Source: Bacillus sp. SB49 (GTDB taxonomy: Bacteria > Bacillota > Bacilli > Bacillales > Halobacillaceae). Taken from it: a stretch of DNA of 64,000 bases. Shown here piece by piece: positions 29,340 to 39,134 of this stretch. A program made the translations under genes and the position numbers. The stretch's first letter is position 1. Every line of letters begins with the position of its first letter. Below the pieces are notes generated by a model. The model made no database searches. It worked only from the letters and a program-made list of their open reading frames with translations, and was not told where the DNA came from. The stretch lies in the NCBI RefSeq assembly GCF_000469135.2, contig NZ_CP048117.1, positions 3,323,501 to 3,387,500 on the forward strand, in the 5' to 3' direction.

Positions 29340-29352
29340 CGCGCTCTCCCCC

Positions 29353-30540
29353 TTACGCTTTTGGTACTTCAATCAAAACCGCATCCCCTTGACCGCCGCC
29401 GGAACAGATAGCAGCAATACCAAGTCCGCCTCCGCGGCGTTTCAGTTCAAGAGCCAAGGTAAGAATAATCCGTGCTCCGCTTGCCCCAATCGGATGCCCT
29501 AGTGCAATCGCTCCCCCATTAACGTTGACTTTCTCAGGATCAAGCCCAGCGATTTCTCCACTCGCGAGCGCTACAGCCGCGAACGCTTCGTTCACTTCGA
29601 ATAGATCAATTTGATCCATCGACTTCCCTGCTTTCTTCAACAATTTATTGATGACAAGCCCCGGCGTCTGTGGGAAGTCCTGCGCCTCAACGGCTATTTC
29701 ATCATGTGCAATGATTGCAGCAAGCGGCGTCTTCCCTAGTTCAGACGCTTTCCCTTCTGACATCAGGACCATTGCACAGGCTCCATCATTGACGCCTGGT
29801 GCATTCCCGGCTGTTATGGAACCCGTCTGATCGAATACAGGACGCAGCTTGGCAAGAGCCGTGACAGAAGTATCTTTTCGGGGAGCCTCATCACGGTCGA
29901 CAATAACAGGATTTCCTTTGCGCTGTGGAACTTCGACAGCCGCAATCTCTTCTCCAAGCACTCCGGATTCGATCGCTTTCACTGCTCGTTGGTGGCTGCG
30001 ATAAGCCCATTCATCCTGCGCCTCTCTGGAGAGATCGAATTGTTCCGCCGTCCTGTTCCCGTAAGTGCCCATATGGACGTTTTCAAACGAACAAGTAAGT
30101 CCGTCATGGATCATCATATCTTTCACTGTACTGTCTCCCATCCGAAGCCCCCACCTGGCTTTGGACATAATATACGGAGCGTTGCTCATGCTTTCCATTC
30201 CCCCGGCAACGATGATTTCTTCTTCTCCCAACCGGATGAATTGATCCGCCATCGTAACACTTCTCATACCAGAGGCGCACACTTTGTTTATCGTTTCCGT
30301 CTTTACATCCCATGGAATGCCGGCATTTCGAGCCGCCTGTCGGGATGGCAGCTGGCCCTGCCCACCTTGAAGGACGGACCCCATGATGACTTCCTGAACA
30401 TCCTCTGCATCTATCTCCGCTCTGCTCAAAGCCGCTTTGATCGCCGTCCCTCCAAGCTCCGATGCAGTAAGAGATGAAAGACCTCCACCAAGTTTAGCGA
30501 AAGGGGTACGGGCACCTGCTACGATTACTGTTTTTGTCAT
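29353..30540 (-). CDS. Acetyl-CoA C-acetyltransferase (thiolase)
   Basis: A thiolase (MmgA/AtoB type), 395 residues, cleaving 3-ketoacyl-CoA or condensing acetyl-CoA. The nucleophile is in [11 protein letters not shown], the histidine in [11 protein letters not shown] and the second cysteine in [10 protein letters not shown]. It is the first gene of the thl-hbd-acd-acd-meaB-tetR-icmF operon; gaps of about 10-30 bases support one transcript. A candidate operator lies 42-59 bases upstream. Confidence 0.95.
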   Translation of the reverse strand: MTKTVIVAGARTPFAKLGGGLSSLTASELGGTAIKAALSRAEIDAEDVQEVIMGSVLQGGQGQLPSRQAARNAGIPWDVKTETINKVCASGMRSVTMADQFIRLGEEEIIVAGGMESMSNAPYIMSKARWGLRMGDSTVKDMMIHDGLTCSFENVHMGTYGNRTAEQFDLSREAQDEWAYRSHQRAVKAIESGVLGEEIAAVEVPQRKGNPVIVDRDEAPRKDTSVTALAKLRPVFDQTGSITAGNAPGVNDGACAMVLMSEGKASELGKTPLAAIIAHDEIAVEAQDFPQTPGLVINKLLKKAGKSMDQIDLFEVNEAFAAVALASGEIAGLDPEKVNVNGGAIALGHPIGASGARIILTLALELKRRGGGLGIAAICSGGGQGDAVLIEVPKA

Positions 30541-30581
30541 AGATCGTTCCTCCTCATTTTTGATAACGCTTTCAAAATTAG

Positions 30582-30599
30582 TGATTGAACGCTCGCTCG
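30582..30599. promoter_or_regulatory. Candidate TetR/FadR-type operator before the thiolase operon
   Basis: TGATTGAACGCTCGCTCG aligns with the site at 32917-32934 with only transition differences (TGAYTGAAYGCTCRYTCR) and with the B. subtilis FadR consensus pattern TGAATGA-N4-TCATTCA less closely. Confidence 0.55.
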
Positions 30600-30613
30600 A
30601 TGTATCTCCATAA

Positions 30614-30645
30614 GGAAAGTGTACAAAAAATTCTGTACACTTTCC
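30614..30645. repeat. Perfect 12-bp inverted repeat between ywjF and the thiolase operon
   Basis: GGAAAGTGTACA and TGTACACTTTCC are separated by 8 AT-rich bases. It lies past the ywjF stop and may act as a terminator, but there is no T-run after it, so an operator is also possible. Confidence 0.7.
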
Positions 30646-30693
30646 ACAATTTTCGAATTATTTAGATCTTTTTCCTGTTGGTCAAACGTTTAA

Positions 30694-32826
30694 TCAAGCG
30701 GACTGTTCTTCCTTACTTTCAAACATGGATTTTGCAAGTATTTCCGCAATATCCATCGTACTTACCTGTTCTTCTACTTCCTTCGCTTTCGTCCCATCAG
30801 ACAGCATCGTCAGACAGAATGGGCACCCGCTTGAAATCATCGTCGGTTCAACAGCAAGAGCCTGTTCCGTTCTTGCCACGTTAACACGATTTCCTGATTT
30901 CTCTTCCATCCACATCATTCCGCCACCGGCACCACAGCACATTCCATTGGAGCGATTGCGTTTCATTTCCACCACTTCAACACCGGGAATCATTTCGAGC
31001 ACTTCGCGCGGTGGTTCGTACACTTCGTTGTAACGTCCAAGATAACAGCTGTCATGATAGGTGATCCGTTCGTTAACGACACCCTCCGGTTTTAACTTGC
31101 CATCCTTCAGCCATTCCGCCAGCATTTCTGTATGGTGGTAGACTTCCGCTTCCAACCCGAAATCCGGATACTCATTCTTAAAGATGTTGTATGCGTGTGG
31201 ATCAATAGTAATGATTTTCTTTACTTCGTGCTTTTCAAATTCTTTCATGTTCTTCTCCGCGAGCTCCTGGAAGAGGAATTCATTTCCCATCCGTCGCGCT
31301 GTATCACCGGAATTCTGCTCTTTGTTACCAAGAATAGCGAATTTGACGCCCGCTGCGTTCATCAGTTTCGCAAAAGCGATAGCGATCTTCTGGCTGCGGC
31401 TGTCATAGGATCCCATCGAGCTTACCCAGAAAAGATACTCGAAGGTTTCTCCCGCTTTCTTCAACTCTTTAACTGTTGGGATAGCGGCGTCTTCATCAAG
31501 GCTGCGCCAGTCTTCCCGTTCCTTCTTAGAAAGCCCCCATGGATTACCTTGACGCTCGATGTTCATCATCGCTCTTTGTCCGTCTGCATCCATCTTCCCT
31601 TCCGTTAAAACGAGGTATCTGCGAAGGTCGATAATCTTATCCACGTGCTCGTTCATTACCGGGCACGCATCTTCACAGTTACGGCAGGTAGTGCATGCCC
31701 AAAGTTCTTCTTCGGTGATGACATCACCGATCAAGCTTTTGCTTTGGACAGCATCCAGTGTTGCCGCTGCTTCATCGGACCCACTCGACCTCGACATCTG
31801 GGCAAGTGTATTCCCTTCTGTGCCGGAGAACGCGTAGGCTGGGACCCATGGTGACTTTCCTGTAACGGCAGCACCTTTTTCAGTCAGGTGGTCTCTCAAC
31901 TTGATGATAAGATCCATCGGAGAGAGCATTTTTCCTGAGCCGGCAGCCGGGCAGACATTCGTACAGCGGCCACATTCGACACAAGCATAGAAATCGATCA
32001 TCTGCAGCTGATTGAAATCCTCAATTTTACCGACACCGAATGAAACATCTTCCTCCGCGGCATCTTCATCGATTTCAAAATTGATCGTCTTCAGCTTCCC
32101 AGGCGGTTCTTCTCTGCTTAAATAAACGTTGACCGGTGCGGCGATTAAGTGTGCATGTTTGGATTGTGGAACATAAACCATAAATGTGAGCAGGATAAGC
32201 AGGTGGATCCACCACATGACAAAAAATACAGTCGCAGCGGCTGCTGGCGGCATCCAAGAGAAAGCGCTTGCAACAGCGGACGCAACAGGTTCTGTCCACG
32301 CTCCTTCATGACCGTTCCATATAAGCCCCATTCCATTCCCTACAAGTACGGTGACCATCAGAGTTCCGATAAAAATCAATACTAGTCCTGCTTTAAATCC
32401 GCGCTTTAAGCGGACAAGTTTCTCGATATATCGACGATAGAAAGCCCAAATAACGGCTACCAGAATGGTCAGTGTTACAATTTCCTGGAAGAAGGTGAAC
32501 CCTGGATAGAACGGTCCTAACGGCAGGTGACTGTCCGGTGCCAACCCTTTCCAAATAAAATCGATGGCCCCGAATTGGACAAGAAGGAAACCATAAAACA
32601 TCATGACATGAATGATTCCTGATTTCTTATCTTTCAACAGCTTTTTCTGGCCGAACACATAAATCCAAATCTTTTTTAAACGTTCTTTCAGTTTGTTATC
32701 ATACTCAAATTTCTTCCCTAAACGGATGTATGCAACCCTTGTCCTGATAACGCGTGTGAACAAGTAGAGACCATACACCGTGACAGCAAGGAACAAGACC
32801 CAGTTTGCCACTAATAACGGATTCAT
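30694..32826 (-). CDS. Membrane (Fe-S) oxidoreductase, YwjF type (likely ETF:menaquinone oxidoreductase)
   Basis: 710 residues. The N-terminal part has about six membrane spans of NarI-like type (residues 5-220). Then come two 4Fe-4S motifs, CVECGRCTNVCP and CTTCRNCEDACP, and two heterodisulfide-reductase-type Cys-rich CCG regions (CYLGRYNEVYEPP, CCGAGGG, SGCPFC). Related proteins (EMO) transfer electrons from reduced ETF to menaquinone, fitting its place beside the acyl-CoA dehydrogenases. The start is ATG 32826 after AGGGGGAG. A candidate operator lies upstream at 32917-32934. Confidence 0.88.
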   Translation of the reverse strand: MNPLLVANWVLFLAVTVYGLYLFTRVIRTRVAYIRLGKKFEYDNKLKERLKKIWIYVFGQKKLLKDKKSGIIHVMMFYGFLLVQFGAIDFIWKGLAPDSHLPLGPFYPGFTFFQEIVTLTILVAVIWAFYRRYIEKLVRLKRGFKAGLVLIFIGTLMVTVLVGNGMGLIWNGHEGAWTEPVASAVASAFSWMPPAAAATVFFVMWWIHLLILLTFMVYVPQSKHAHLIAAPVNVYLSREEPPGKLKTINFEIDEDAAEEDVSFGVGKIEDFNQLQMIDFYACVECGRCTNVCPAAGSGKMLSPMDLIIKLRDHLTEKGAAVTGKSPWVPAYAFSGTEGNTLAQMSRSSGSDEAAATLDAVQSKSLIGDVITEEELWACTTCRNCEDACPVMNEHVDKIIDLRRYLVLTEGKMDADGQRAMMNIERQGNPWGLSKKEREDWRSLDEDAAIPTVKELKKAGETFEYLFWVSSMGSYDSRSQKIAIAFAKLMNAAGVKFAILGNKEQNSGDTARRMGNEFLFQELAEKNMKEFEKHEVKKIITIDPHAYNIFKNEYPDFGLEAEVYHHTEMLAEWLKDGKLKPEGVVNERITYHDSCYLGRYNEVYEPPREVLEMIPGVEVVEMKRNRSNGMCCGAGGGMMWMEEKSGNRVNVARTEQALAVEPTMISSGCPFCLTMLSDGTKAKEVEEQVSTMDIAEILAKSMFESKEEQSA

Positions 32827-32916
32827 GAACTCTCCCCCTTTTTCTTTATCACCGGGCAATTCCCGCAGCACCCGGAATGTTGAATTTTCTGACTCTTATA
32901 CATCAACTATAAATTA

Positions 32917-32934
32917 TGAATGAGCATTCAGTCA
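32917..32934. promoter_or_regulatory. Candidate FadR/TetR-type operator between ywjF and cls
   Basis: Read on the minus strand TGACTGAATGCTCATTCA matches TGAATGA-MTAN-TCATTCA at all but two positions. It contains the exact palindrome TGAATGAGCATTCA (plus strand 32917-32930). Confidence 0.65.
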
Positions 32935-33013
32935 ATATATTTTCGCTATTTCCTGTTGAAATGTAAGGAACTGGGGAAACTATTAGGAAAATCGATCTGC
33001 AGGAGGAATGTTC

Positions 33014-34204
33014 GTGGTCGTCTTCTATATCATTTTATGCCTTTCCATCTTCGCCTTATTACTGATTCTCGATTTCAAATTCGGACGTGCCTCTCACCTT
33101 AAACACGCCCGTAGACTGCCGTTCTTTGAAGGAACAGGAGATGCCCGATTATACACGAACGGATCTTCCCTCTACGAGGACCTTTTTCAATCGATTCGAG
33201 ATGCTGATAAACAAGTGGATGTCCAGTTCTTTTCCATAGAAACCGACTACATCAGTGATAACTTTCTTACTGTCCTCAAGGAGAAAGCGGAACAAGGTGT
33301 TCCCGTCCGTCTGCTTGTCGACCGCCTCGCCGGTTTCAAAATGAATAAACACATCCAGAAGGAACTTACAAATAATGGAGTCATTTTTCAATTCGCCGAA
33401 ACTCCCGGTTTTCCTTTCTTATTCTACAAAATGAACCGAAGGAACCACAGAAAAATCACCGTTATTGATGGAAAAATCGGCTATGTCGGCGGTTTTAACA
33501 TTGGCAGGAATTATATTGGTGAAAATCCGAAATTCGGAAATTGGCGGGATTACCATCTTCGGTTAACCGGTGAAATCGTCCAAGGACTCCACGATATATT
33601 TGAAGACGATTGGCAGATATCGAAAGGAAACAAGGTTCCACTTCCTAATGCATCCGGCAGGAACAAAGAACGTGGGATCACTCTCTTTCCTACAGACGGG
33701 GTGGAACTGGAAGACGCATTCATGGAACTCTTCCGTTCTGCCGAAGAAGAAATTCTGCTCGGTTCCCCTTATTTCGTTCCTACCGAACGCTTGATGACCG
33801 AACTGGAAAAGGGCTTAAAGCTTGGCATCACTCTCCACGTCATGGTACCGCTGAAATCAGATCACCCTTTCGTCAAAGAAGCCGGCATACCTTATCTGGA
33901 AAGGCTGTACCGACTGGGCGCACATGTTCATTTCTACGACGCCGGATTCTATCATCCAAAAATGACGATCATTGACAAAAAGGTCGTCGACATCGGGACG
34001 GCTAATTTTGACCGAAGAAGCTTGTTCCTGAATAAAGAGGTGAACACGTTCTTGTACGATCCAGTGTTTATCCAAACGGTCCGCAATTCCTTTTTTAAGG
34101 ATATGGAAGATTCGATTCCTTTTGACGACCACTGGTTAAAGCATCGTTCTTGGAAGACCAGAATAAATGAAAAGATCGCAGTTCTCCTGCGACCTCTTCT
34201 GTAG
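33014..34204 (+). CDS. cls: Cardiolipin synthase family phospholipase D protein (YwjE type)
   Basis: It condenses two phosphatidylglycerol molecules to cardiolipin in the membrane. One N-terminal membrane segment (VVFYIILCLSIFALLLIL) is followed by two PLD domains with HKD motifs: HRKITVIDGK (near residue 150) and HPKMTIIDKK (near residue 315). The start is likely the GTG at 33014, 7 bases after AGGAGG; the ATG at 33008 is only one base away from it. The length is 396 residues, shorter than two-span synthases and close to YwjE/ClsB. Abundant cardiolipin fits a salt-tolerant organism, but that is inference. Confidence 0.9.
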   Translation: MVVFYIILCLSIFALLLILDFKFGRASHLKHARRLPFFEGTGDARLYTNGSSLYEDLFQSIRDADKQVDVQFFSIETDYISDNFLTVLKEKAEQGVPVRLLVDRLAGFKMNKHIQKELTNNGVIFQFAETPGFPFLFYKMNRRNHRKITVIDGKIGYVGGFNIGRNYIGENPKFGNWRDYHLRLTGEIVQGLHDIFEDDWQISKGNKVPLPNASGRNKERGITLFPTDGVELEDAFMELFRSAEEEILLGSPYFVPTERLMTELEKGLKLGITLHVMVPLKSDHPFVKEAGIPYLERLYRLGAHVHFYDAGFYHPKMTIIDKKVVDIGTANFDRRSLFLNKEVNTFLYDPVFIQTVRNSFFKDMEDSIPFDDHWLKHRSWKTRINEKIAVLLRPLL

Positions 34205-34206
34205 AA

Positions 34207-34386
34207 TTATTTCATTAAGGAAGAAAAGAAAGGACCAACCCATCCGACTATTTTAAACCCCAAATAAATGCCGATGATTCCAGATACCCCGGCAAATGCC
34301 GGAGGTGCCGGGATCGGCAGTTTGCAAAGAGCGAAGACGATACCGACCACCAGCCCTGTCACTAAAGCGAAGATGATTTCTTTCAC
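34207..34386 (-). CDS. XapX domain protein
   Basis: A 59-residue membrane protein with two hydrophobic segments around the family signature LCKLPIPAPPAFAGVSGIIGIYLG. XapX (DUF1427) proteins have no known function. The start is a GTG at 34386 (MKEIIFALVTGL) about 10 bases after AAAGG; upstream codons to 34407 lack a ribosome site. Convergent with cls, two bases apart. Confidence 0.8.
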   Translation of the reverse strand: MKEIIFALVTGLVVGIVFALCKLPIPAPPAFAGVSGIIGIYLGFKIVGWVGPFFSSLMK

Positions 34387-34493
34387 ATTTCCACAGCCTT
34401 TCTCCACAAGAGACGTTTCTGCCTTTAGCTTTCACGTCCGCCTGCGAGCTCATGCATTCTCTTACATCCTATCAGTAAGGATATAAAAAGATG

Positions 34494-34557
34494 TCAAAAA
34501 AACCGGACGCCCCCGCCTCATTCTGTTTACAGAATGAGAGGGATCGTCCGGTTTTTT
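34494..34557 (-). terminator. Bidirectional-looking terminator after argS
   Basis: ACCGGACG and CGTCCGGT close a long two-part stem with inner arms CTCATTCTG/AGAATGAG, flanked by A- and T-runs on both sides. Confidence 0.9.
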
Positions 34558-34573
34558 CATTCATTTGATGGGT

Positions 34574-36241
34574 TTACATCTGCTCCGGTGCAGACACACC
34601 GATCAAGTTCAGAGCATTACGCAGGGTCGTACGTACTGCCTGCATCAAGGCAATACGTGCAGCAGTCGCTTCTTTATTGTCTTCATCCAGAACTTTGACA
34701 GCGTTGTAGAAGCTGTGGAGATTGGAAGCGAGATCAAACGTGTACTGGGTAATACGGTGAGGTATCCGTTTGTCAGCGGCGTCAGCAACCACCTGTGGGA
34801 ATTCACCAAGTCGTTTCAGCAGGTCCTCTTCTTTCTCGGAAGCCAGATGACTTCCATCGAAGGAGTCTGCCTTCAGCCCTTTCTCTTCTGCTTGTTTCAA
34901 CATCGTACAAATGCGGGCATGCGCATACTGCACATAATAGACAGGGTTCTCGTTGGATTCTGAACGTGCAAGGTCCATATCGAAGTCCAAGTGAGAATCG
35001 CTGGAACGCATGGAGAAGAAATAGCGCATAGCGTCAATTCCCACTTCTTCCATCAGCTCACGAAGCGTGACAGCTTTTCCAGTCCGCTTACTCATTTTCA
35101 CTTTCTCTCCGTCCTGGAACAGGTTGACCATTTGAATGATTTCCACTTCCAGTGTGTCTTTATCGTAACCAAGCGCTTGAATAGCCGCTTTCATACGTGG
35201 AATATAGCCGTGGTGATCCGCTCCCCAAATATTGATCAGCGTATCAAAGCCTCGGTCCAGTTTATTTTTATGATAAGCGATATCCGGTGTCAGATACGTG
35301 TAGGAGCCGTCATTTTTAATGAGTACGCGGTCTTTGTCGTCATCAAAGCGTGTCGTCTCAAACCATGTAGCATCTTCTTTCTCGTAGACATACCCCTGGT
35401 CTTTCAACACCTGAAGAGCATCTGTGATCTGATCTCCCTGGTACAAGGATGTTTCCGAGAACCACTCGTCGAACGGAACGCGGAATTCTTCGAGGTCTGT
35501 CTTGATATTGTTCAGAAGGAACTTCAATCCGTACTCACGGAAATATTGAAGACGTTCTGCATCCTCGACGTCCACCCATTTCTCTCCGTCTTCTTCTACA
35601 AGCTTATTACCAAGACCGATAATATCCTGACCGTGATAACCATCTTCCGGCATTGCCCACTCTTTACCAAGGGCCTGCATATAACGCGCTTCAACGGAAT
35701 ACGCCAGATTAGCCATCTGATTTCCTGCATCGTTGATATAATATTCACGGGAAACTTCATATCCTGCTGCATCCAGGACGTTACAGAGCGAATCGCCGAC
35801 AGCTGCTCCGCGAGCGTGGCCGAGGTGAAGCGTACCCGTCGGGTTGGCAGATACGAACTCGACTTGTATCTTATGGCCATTGCCGCTGTCTGTACGGCCA
35901 TAGGCATCGCCTGCCTCAAGAATGGTCGGGACAAGCTCCGTCAGATACTGATTGTTCATATAGAAATTGATGAACCCGGGGCCGGCAATTTCAATCTTTT
36001 CGATAGAAGCTTTCGAATGATCAAATGCTTCAACCAGCTCTGCAGCGATGGCGCGGGGGTTCTTTTTGGCGATCCGTGCCAGCTGCATCGCCATGTTCGT
36101 CGCATAGTCTCCGTGGGCTTTGTCCTTTGGCTGCTCCAGAACAACTTCCGGGAGCTCTTCCTCTGCAGCCAACCCGGCAGCCACGACGGCGCGGCTGATT
36201 TCTTCTTTCAATTTCAGTTCCATTTGTTCAACGATATTCAT
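34574..36241 (-). CDS. argS: Arginyl-tRNA synthetase
   Basis: A class I aminoacyl-tRNA synthetase of 555 residues. The ArgS-specific N-terminal tRNA D-loop domain (residues 1-100) precedes the HIGH-type motif [11 protein letters not shown] and the KMSKRTGK loop; the C-terminal DALR anticodon domain ends [11 protein letters not shown]. Its ATG overlaps the ywiB stop (ATGA), so the two genes are translationally coupled, as in B. subtilis. Confidence 0.97.
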   Translation of the reverse strand: MNIVEQMELKLKEEISRAVVAAGLAAEEELPEVVLEQPKDKAHGDYATNMAMQLARIAKKNPRAIAAELVEAFDHSKASIEKIEIAGPGFINFYMNNQYLTELVPTILEAGDAYGRTDSGNGHKIQVEFVSANPTGTLHLGHARGAAVGDSLCNVLDAAGYEVSREYYINDAGNQMANLAYSVEARYMQALGKEWAMPEDGYHGQDIIGLGNKLVEEDGEKWVDVEDAERLQYFREYGLKFLLNNIKTDLEEFRVPFDEWFSETSLYQGDQITDALQVLKDQGYVYEKEDATWFETTRFDDDKDRVLIKNDGSYTYLTPDIAYHKNKLDRGFDTLINIWGADHHGYIPRMKAAIQALGYDKDTLEVEIIQMVNLFQDGEKVKMSKRTGKAVTLRELMEEVGIDAMRYFFSMRSSDSHLDFDMDLARSESNENPVYYVQYAHARICTMLKQAEEKGLKADSFDGSHLASEKEEDLLKRLGEFPQVVADAADKRIPHRITQYTFDLASNLHSFYNAVKVLDEDNKEATAARIALMQAVRTTLRNALNLIGVSAPEQM

Positions 36242-36678
36242 GTTTCGCTCTCCTCCTCAAACGTCAACGTCAAGCGGTGGGCTTGAGTCACTTCGTGATT
36301 TAACGTCATCGTATAATTCAAAAACAGTCGTCCTGGAACGGTTTCCGCCGGGGAACGAAAATCCAATTCCTTTGTATATGTCTTCATATGGAAATCACCA
36401 TAGGTGTGATGGTACAGGTTTTCTGTTTCCGCGGATTCTATGAATACCTGGCGCATCTCCACGCCTCCGCTCCGCTTAATGCTGACATGACCCGGCTTGA
36501 CCGTCACCATCGTGCGGACCGGATCGCCTTCCTCCTGATGCTCGATAAAGGTGAGCACTTGAGTATCGCCGCGCGTGAGAAATTGTCCGGACTCTTGGAT
36601 TTCCATCTTCTCCACACGATCTCCATCCCTTATTTCCGTGACGAGCTGCACCTGGACGTCCCTAGCGTTACTTGGCAT
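36238..36678 (-). CDS. ywiB: YwiB family (DUF1934) protein
   Basis: 146 residues with the DUF1934 pattern: beta strands throughout, [21 protein letters not shown], then TYKE-type segment [10 protein letters not shown] and the C-terminal [26 protein letters not shown]. The fold is a calycin-like beta barrel; no function is established. The start is ATG 36678, 5 bases after GGAGG, and the GTG at 36690 is rejected. Overlaps argS by 4 bases. Confidence 0.88.
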   Translation of the reverse strand: MPSNARDVQVQLVTEIRDGDRVEKMEIQESGQFLTRGDTQVLTFIEHQEEGDPVRTMVTVKPGHVSIKRSGGVEMRQVFIESAETENLYHHTYGDFHMKTYTKELDFRSPAETVPGRLFLNYTMTLNHEVTQAHRLTLTFEEESET

Positions 36679-36766
36679 ATTCCCCTCCACCTTCGTTTCT
36701 CTGATTTACGTACAAGATATAACTTATTTATTATAAGAATTCATATAAAAAAACGCAAGCCGCCCC

Positions 36767-37213
36767 TCAGCCCGCAAGCAGCCGCACCATTTCCTTTATC
36801 TCACCGATCTGCACGATATGTCCTGGTATCGTATAAGCCCCATATAGGATAAGGATAGCCAAAACGAGGGTCCGATACCATCCTTTGGAGAGATATTTTT
36901 GGAATGGGCGCTGATCAGGAACGAAAACAAGCAGCAGAAAAGGAAGCAGAATACCGACAGCAAGCAAATCCACATTCCATTGGGACTGCTCTTCCGAAAC
37001 AGCCAGTGTGAACTTCAGGACATCATCGATCTGCTCTTCCACGTCCAGTCCCGCTACCTTATCCTTCGTAAGACCTTGCTCTATTGTCAACGTCCCTTCA
37101 TTCCAGGTATAGCTGTAGTTGGACGGATTCCATTGGCCGACAAACGTGACGAGTAAAAGCCCGACCATCACGACCGCATAGATGATCATGATAATTCTTC
37201 TTTTTTTATTCAA
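36767..37213 (-). CDS. Predicted membrane protein, unknown function
   Basis: 148 residues with three hydrophobic segments: IIMIIYAVVMVGLLLVTFVG (N-terminal), LLAVGILLPFLLLVFV (about residue 90) and TLVLAILILYGAYTI. Between the first two is a hydrophilic, probably external, region of about 55 residues. It is not recognised as a named family. The start is a TTG at 37213, 10 bases after AAAGGAG. It stands alone between ywiB and speB. Confidence 0.7.
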   Translation of the reverse strand: MNKKRRIIMIIYAVVMVGLLLVTFVGQWNPSNYSYTWNEGTLTIEQGLTKDKVAGLDVEEQIDDVLKFTLAVSEEQSQWNVDLLAVGILLPFLLLVFVPDQRPFQKYLSKGWYRTLVLAILILYGAYTIPGHIVQIGEIKEMVRLLAG

Positions 37214-37244
37214 AACAAAGCCGCTCCTTTGTATAAAAATCAAA

Positions 37245-37277
37245 TAGAAAAACCACTATGATCCGCTCACAGTGGCT
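37245..37277 (-). terminator. Intrinsic terminator after speB
   Basis: CCACT (37253-37257) and AGTGG (37271-37275) pair with a 13-base loop and are followed by TTTTTC on the minus strand. Confidence 0.65.
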
Positions 37278-37293
37278 TGTTCTATTCTATCAT

Positions 37294-38166
37294 TTATTTC
37301 ACGAACCCTAAAAGCATTTCACGGACGAATTTACTCGCGACGATCGGTGTCATCTCTGTCGGGTCATAGACAGGAGCTACTTCAACGAGATCCGAACCGA
37401 CGATATTCATGTCACTCGCTGCCATCGCATGGATGCTGGCAAGCAGCTCTTTCGAGGAAATACCGCCGGCTTCCGCCGTACCTGTGCCCGGTGCAAAAGC
37501 GGGGTCAAGCACGTCGATGTCGATCGTTACATATACCGGACGTCCTGCCAAGGTTGGAAGCACTTCCTTCAACGGCTCAAGCACTTCGAATTTCGACATA
37601 TGCATCCCGGACTCTTCGGCATACTGAAATTCTTCCCTCATGCCGGAACGGATTCCGAACGAGTACACGTTCTCAGGACCGATAAGTCCGCACGTCTTCC
37701 TGATCGGTGTGGAGTGGGAAAGCGTCTCTCCTTCGTACTCTTCCCGCAGATCCGCATGGGCATCGATGTGAATGACGGCAAGATCGGGGTACTTCTTATA
37801 CATTGCCTTAATCACAGGCCATGTAACCAAATGTTCTCCACCAAGTCCAAGTGGATACTTCCCTTTCTCCAATAAGTCATCCATAAAACCTTCGATAATA
37901 TCAAGACTCCGGGCCGGGTTCCCGAATGGAAGCAGCATATCCCCTTTATCATGGTAACGTACTTCTTCCAAATGCTTGTCTAGATAAGGACTGTACTCTT
38001 CCAACCCGATCGACGCTTCACGAATCCGGTTGGGACCGAAACGGGATCCGGGACGGAAGCTCACCGTCCAATCCATCGGCATGCCGTAGATGACAGCATC
38101 CGCCTCTTCTTCTGTCGCTCTGCTCATAATGAACACTTTGCCGGAATACGACTCATCAAAAATCAT
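37294..38166 (-). CDS. speB: Agmatinase
   Basis: A ureohydrolase releasing putrescine and urea from agmatine. Binuclear manganese ligands are in GLGGEHLVT, HIDAHADLR and TIDIDVLDPAFAPGTGT. The length of 290 residues is typical. It follows speE with a 6-base gap, forming a speE-speB operon, the normal Bacillus order for arginine-derived spermidine. The start at 38166 follows AGGAG by 9 bases. Confidence 0.95.
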   Translation of the reverse strand: MIFDESYSGKVFIMSRATEEEADAVIYGMPMDWTVSFRPGSRFGPNRIREASIGLEEYSPYLDKHLEEVRYHDKGDMLLPFGNPARSLDIIEGFMDDLLEKGKYPLGLGGEHLVTWPVIKAMYKKYPDLAVIHIDAHADLREEYEGETLSHSTPIRKTCGLIGPENVYSFGIRSGMREEFQYAEESGMHMSKFEVLEPLKEVLPTLAGRPVYVTIDIDVLDPAFAPGTGTAEAGGISSKELLASIHAMAASDMNIVGSDLVEVAPVYDPTEMTPIVASKFVREMLLGFVK

Positions 38167-38172
38167 GGCCTG

Positions 38173-39003
38173 TCACTCCTCCGTCAAATCTTTTACGAAT
38201 TTCGGAAGAGCGAAACTCGCTTTATGAATCTCTTCTGTATAGTACTTCGTATCAATAGACGAGAACCGCTCCTCTTTCACTTGAAGTGGATCGTACACTT
38301 TACTTCCCATCGTGAATGTCCAAAGACCGCTCGGATACGTCGGAATATTCGCCGTGTACACTTTCGTAATTGGGAACGTCTCTTTCACATCGCCGTACAC
38401 CTGACGGATTAAATCTGCTTTAAACCATGGATTATCCGTCTGCGCAACAAAGATTCCATCTTCTTTCAACGCTTTGGCAATCCCTTCATAGAACCCTTTA
38501 GAGAACAAGTTCACAGCAGGGCCCACCGGCTCGGTGGAGTCGACCATGATCACATCATACTCCTGCTCACTTGTCGCAATATGCATGAAGCCGTCATCCA
38601 CTTTGACTTCCACACGCGGATCATCCAGCGCTCCGGCAATGGATGGAAGATATTTCTTGGAGTACTCGATGACTTTGCCGTCGATTTCGACAAGCGTCGC
38701 CTTCTCCACCCCTTCATGCTTTAAGACCTCACGAATCACACCGCCGTCTCCGCCGCCGACAACAAGGACGTTCTTCGGATTTGGATGAGTAAACAACGGT
38801 ACATGGGCAACCATTTCGTGATAGACGAATTCATCTTTCTCTGTCGTCATGACCATGTCATCAAGAACGAGCATGTTCCCCCATTCTTCCGTTTCCAGCA
38901 TTTCCAACTCTTGAAAATCTGTCTTTTCCTTATGAAGCGAACGATTGACTTTCGCTGTAATACCGAAATTCTCGGTTTGTTTCTCGGTAAACCATGTACC
39001 CAT
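38173..39003 (-). CDS. speE: Spermidine synthase (polyamine aminopropyltransferase)
   Basis: It transfers the aminopropyl group of decarboxylated SAM to putrescine. The nucleotide motif [15 protein letters not shown] and the active-site segment [14 protein letters not shown] are seen. The N-terminal beta domain begins with [16 protein letters not shown]. The length is 276 residues. It is divergent from the PBP gene at 39135. Confidence 0.96.
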   Translation of the reverse strand: MGTWFTEKQTENFGITAKVNRSLHKEKTDFQELEMLETEEWGNMLVLDDMVMTTEKDEFVYHEMVAHVPLFTHPNPKNVLVVGGGDGGVIREVLKHEGVEKATLVEIDGKVIEYSKKYLPSIAGALDDPRVEVKVDDGFMHIATSEQEYDVIMVDSTEPVGPAVNLFSKGFYEGIAKALKEDGIFVAQTDNPWFKADLIRQVYGDVKETFPITKVYTANIPTYPSGLWTFTMGSKVYDPLQVKEERFSSIDTKYYTEEIHKASFALPKFVKDLTEE

Positions 39004-39083
39004 GTTTCATTCTCCTTTTTCATCTATAAGTAGTTCCATTGTATATAAACTTTCACAAGAAGTTTATTTTACTACGTATTCTC

Positions 39084-39113
39084 ACATAATAATAGCAGTC
39101 TTTATACATTCTT
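39084..39113 (+). promoter_or_regulatory. Possible forespore (sigma-F/G) promoter of the PBP gene
   Basis: ACATA and CATTCTT are 18 bases apart, close to the sigma-G pattern GMATA-N18-CATNHTA, 22 bases before the PBP start. B. subtilis pbpG is forespore-expressed. Confidence 0.35.
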
Positions 39114-39134
39114 AACAGTTGGGAGTATAAAAAG

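Noticed and set aside
34991-36286. 431-residue plus-strand ORF
   Set aside because: It is the shadow of argS, with His/Arg/Cys-rich composition unlike real proteins here.
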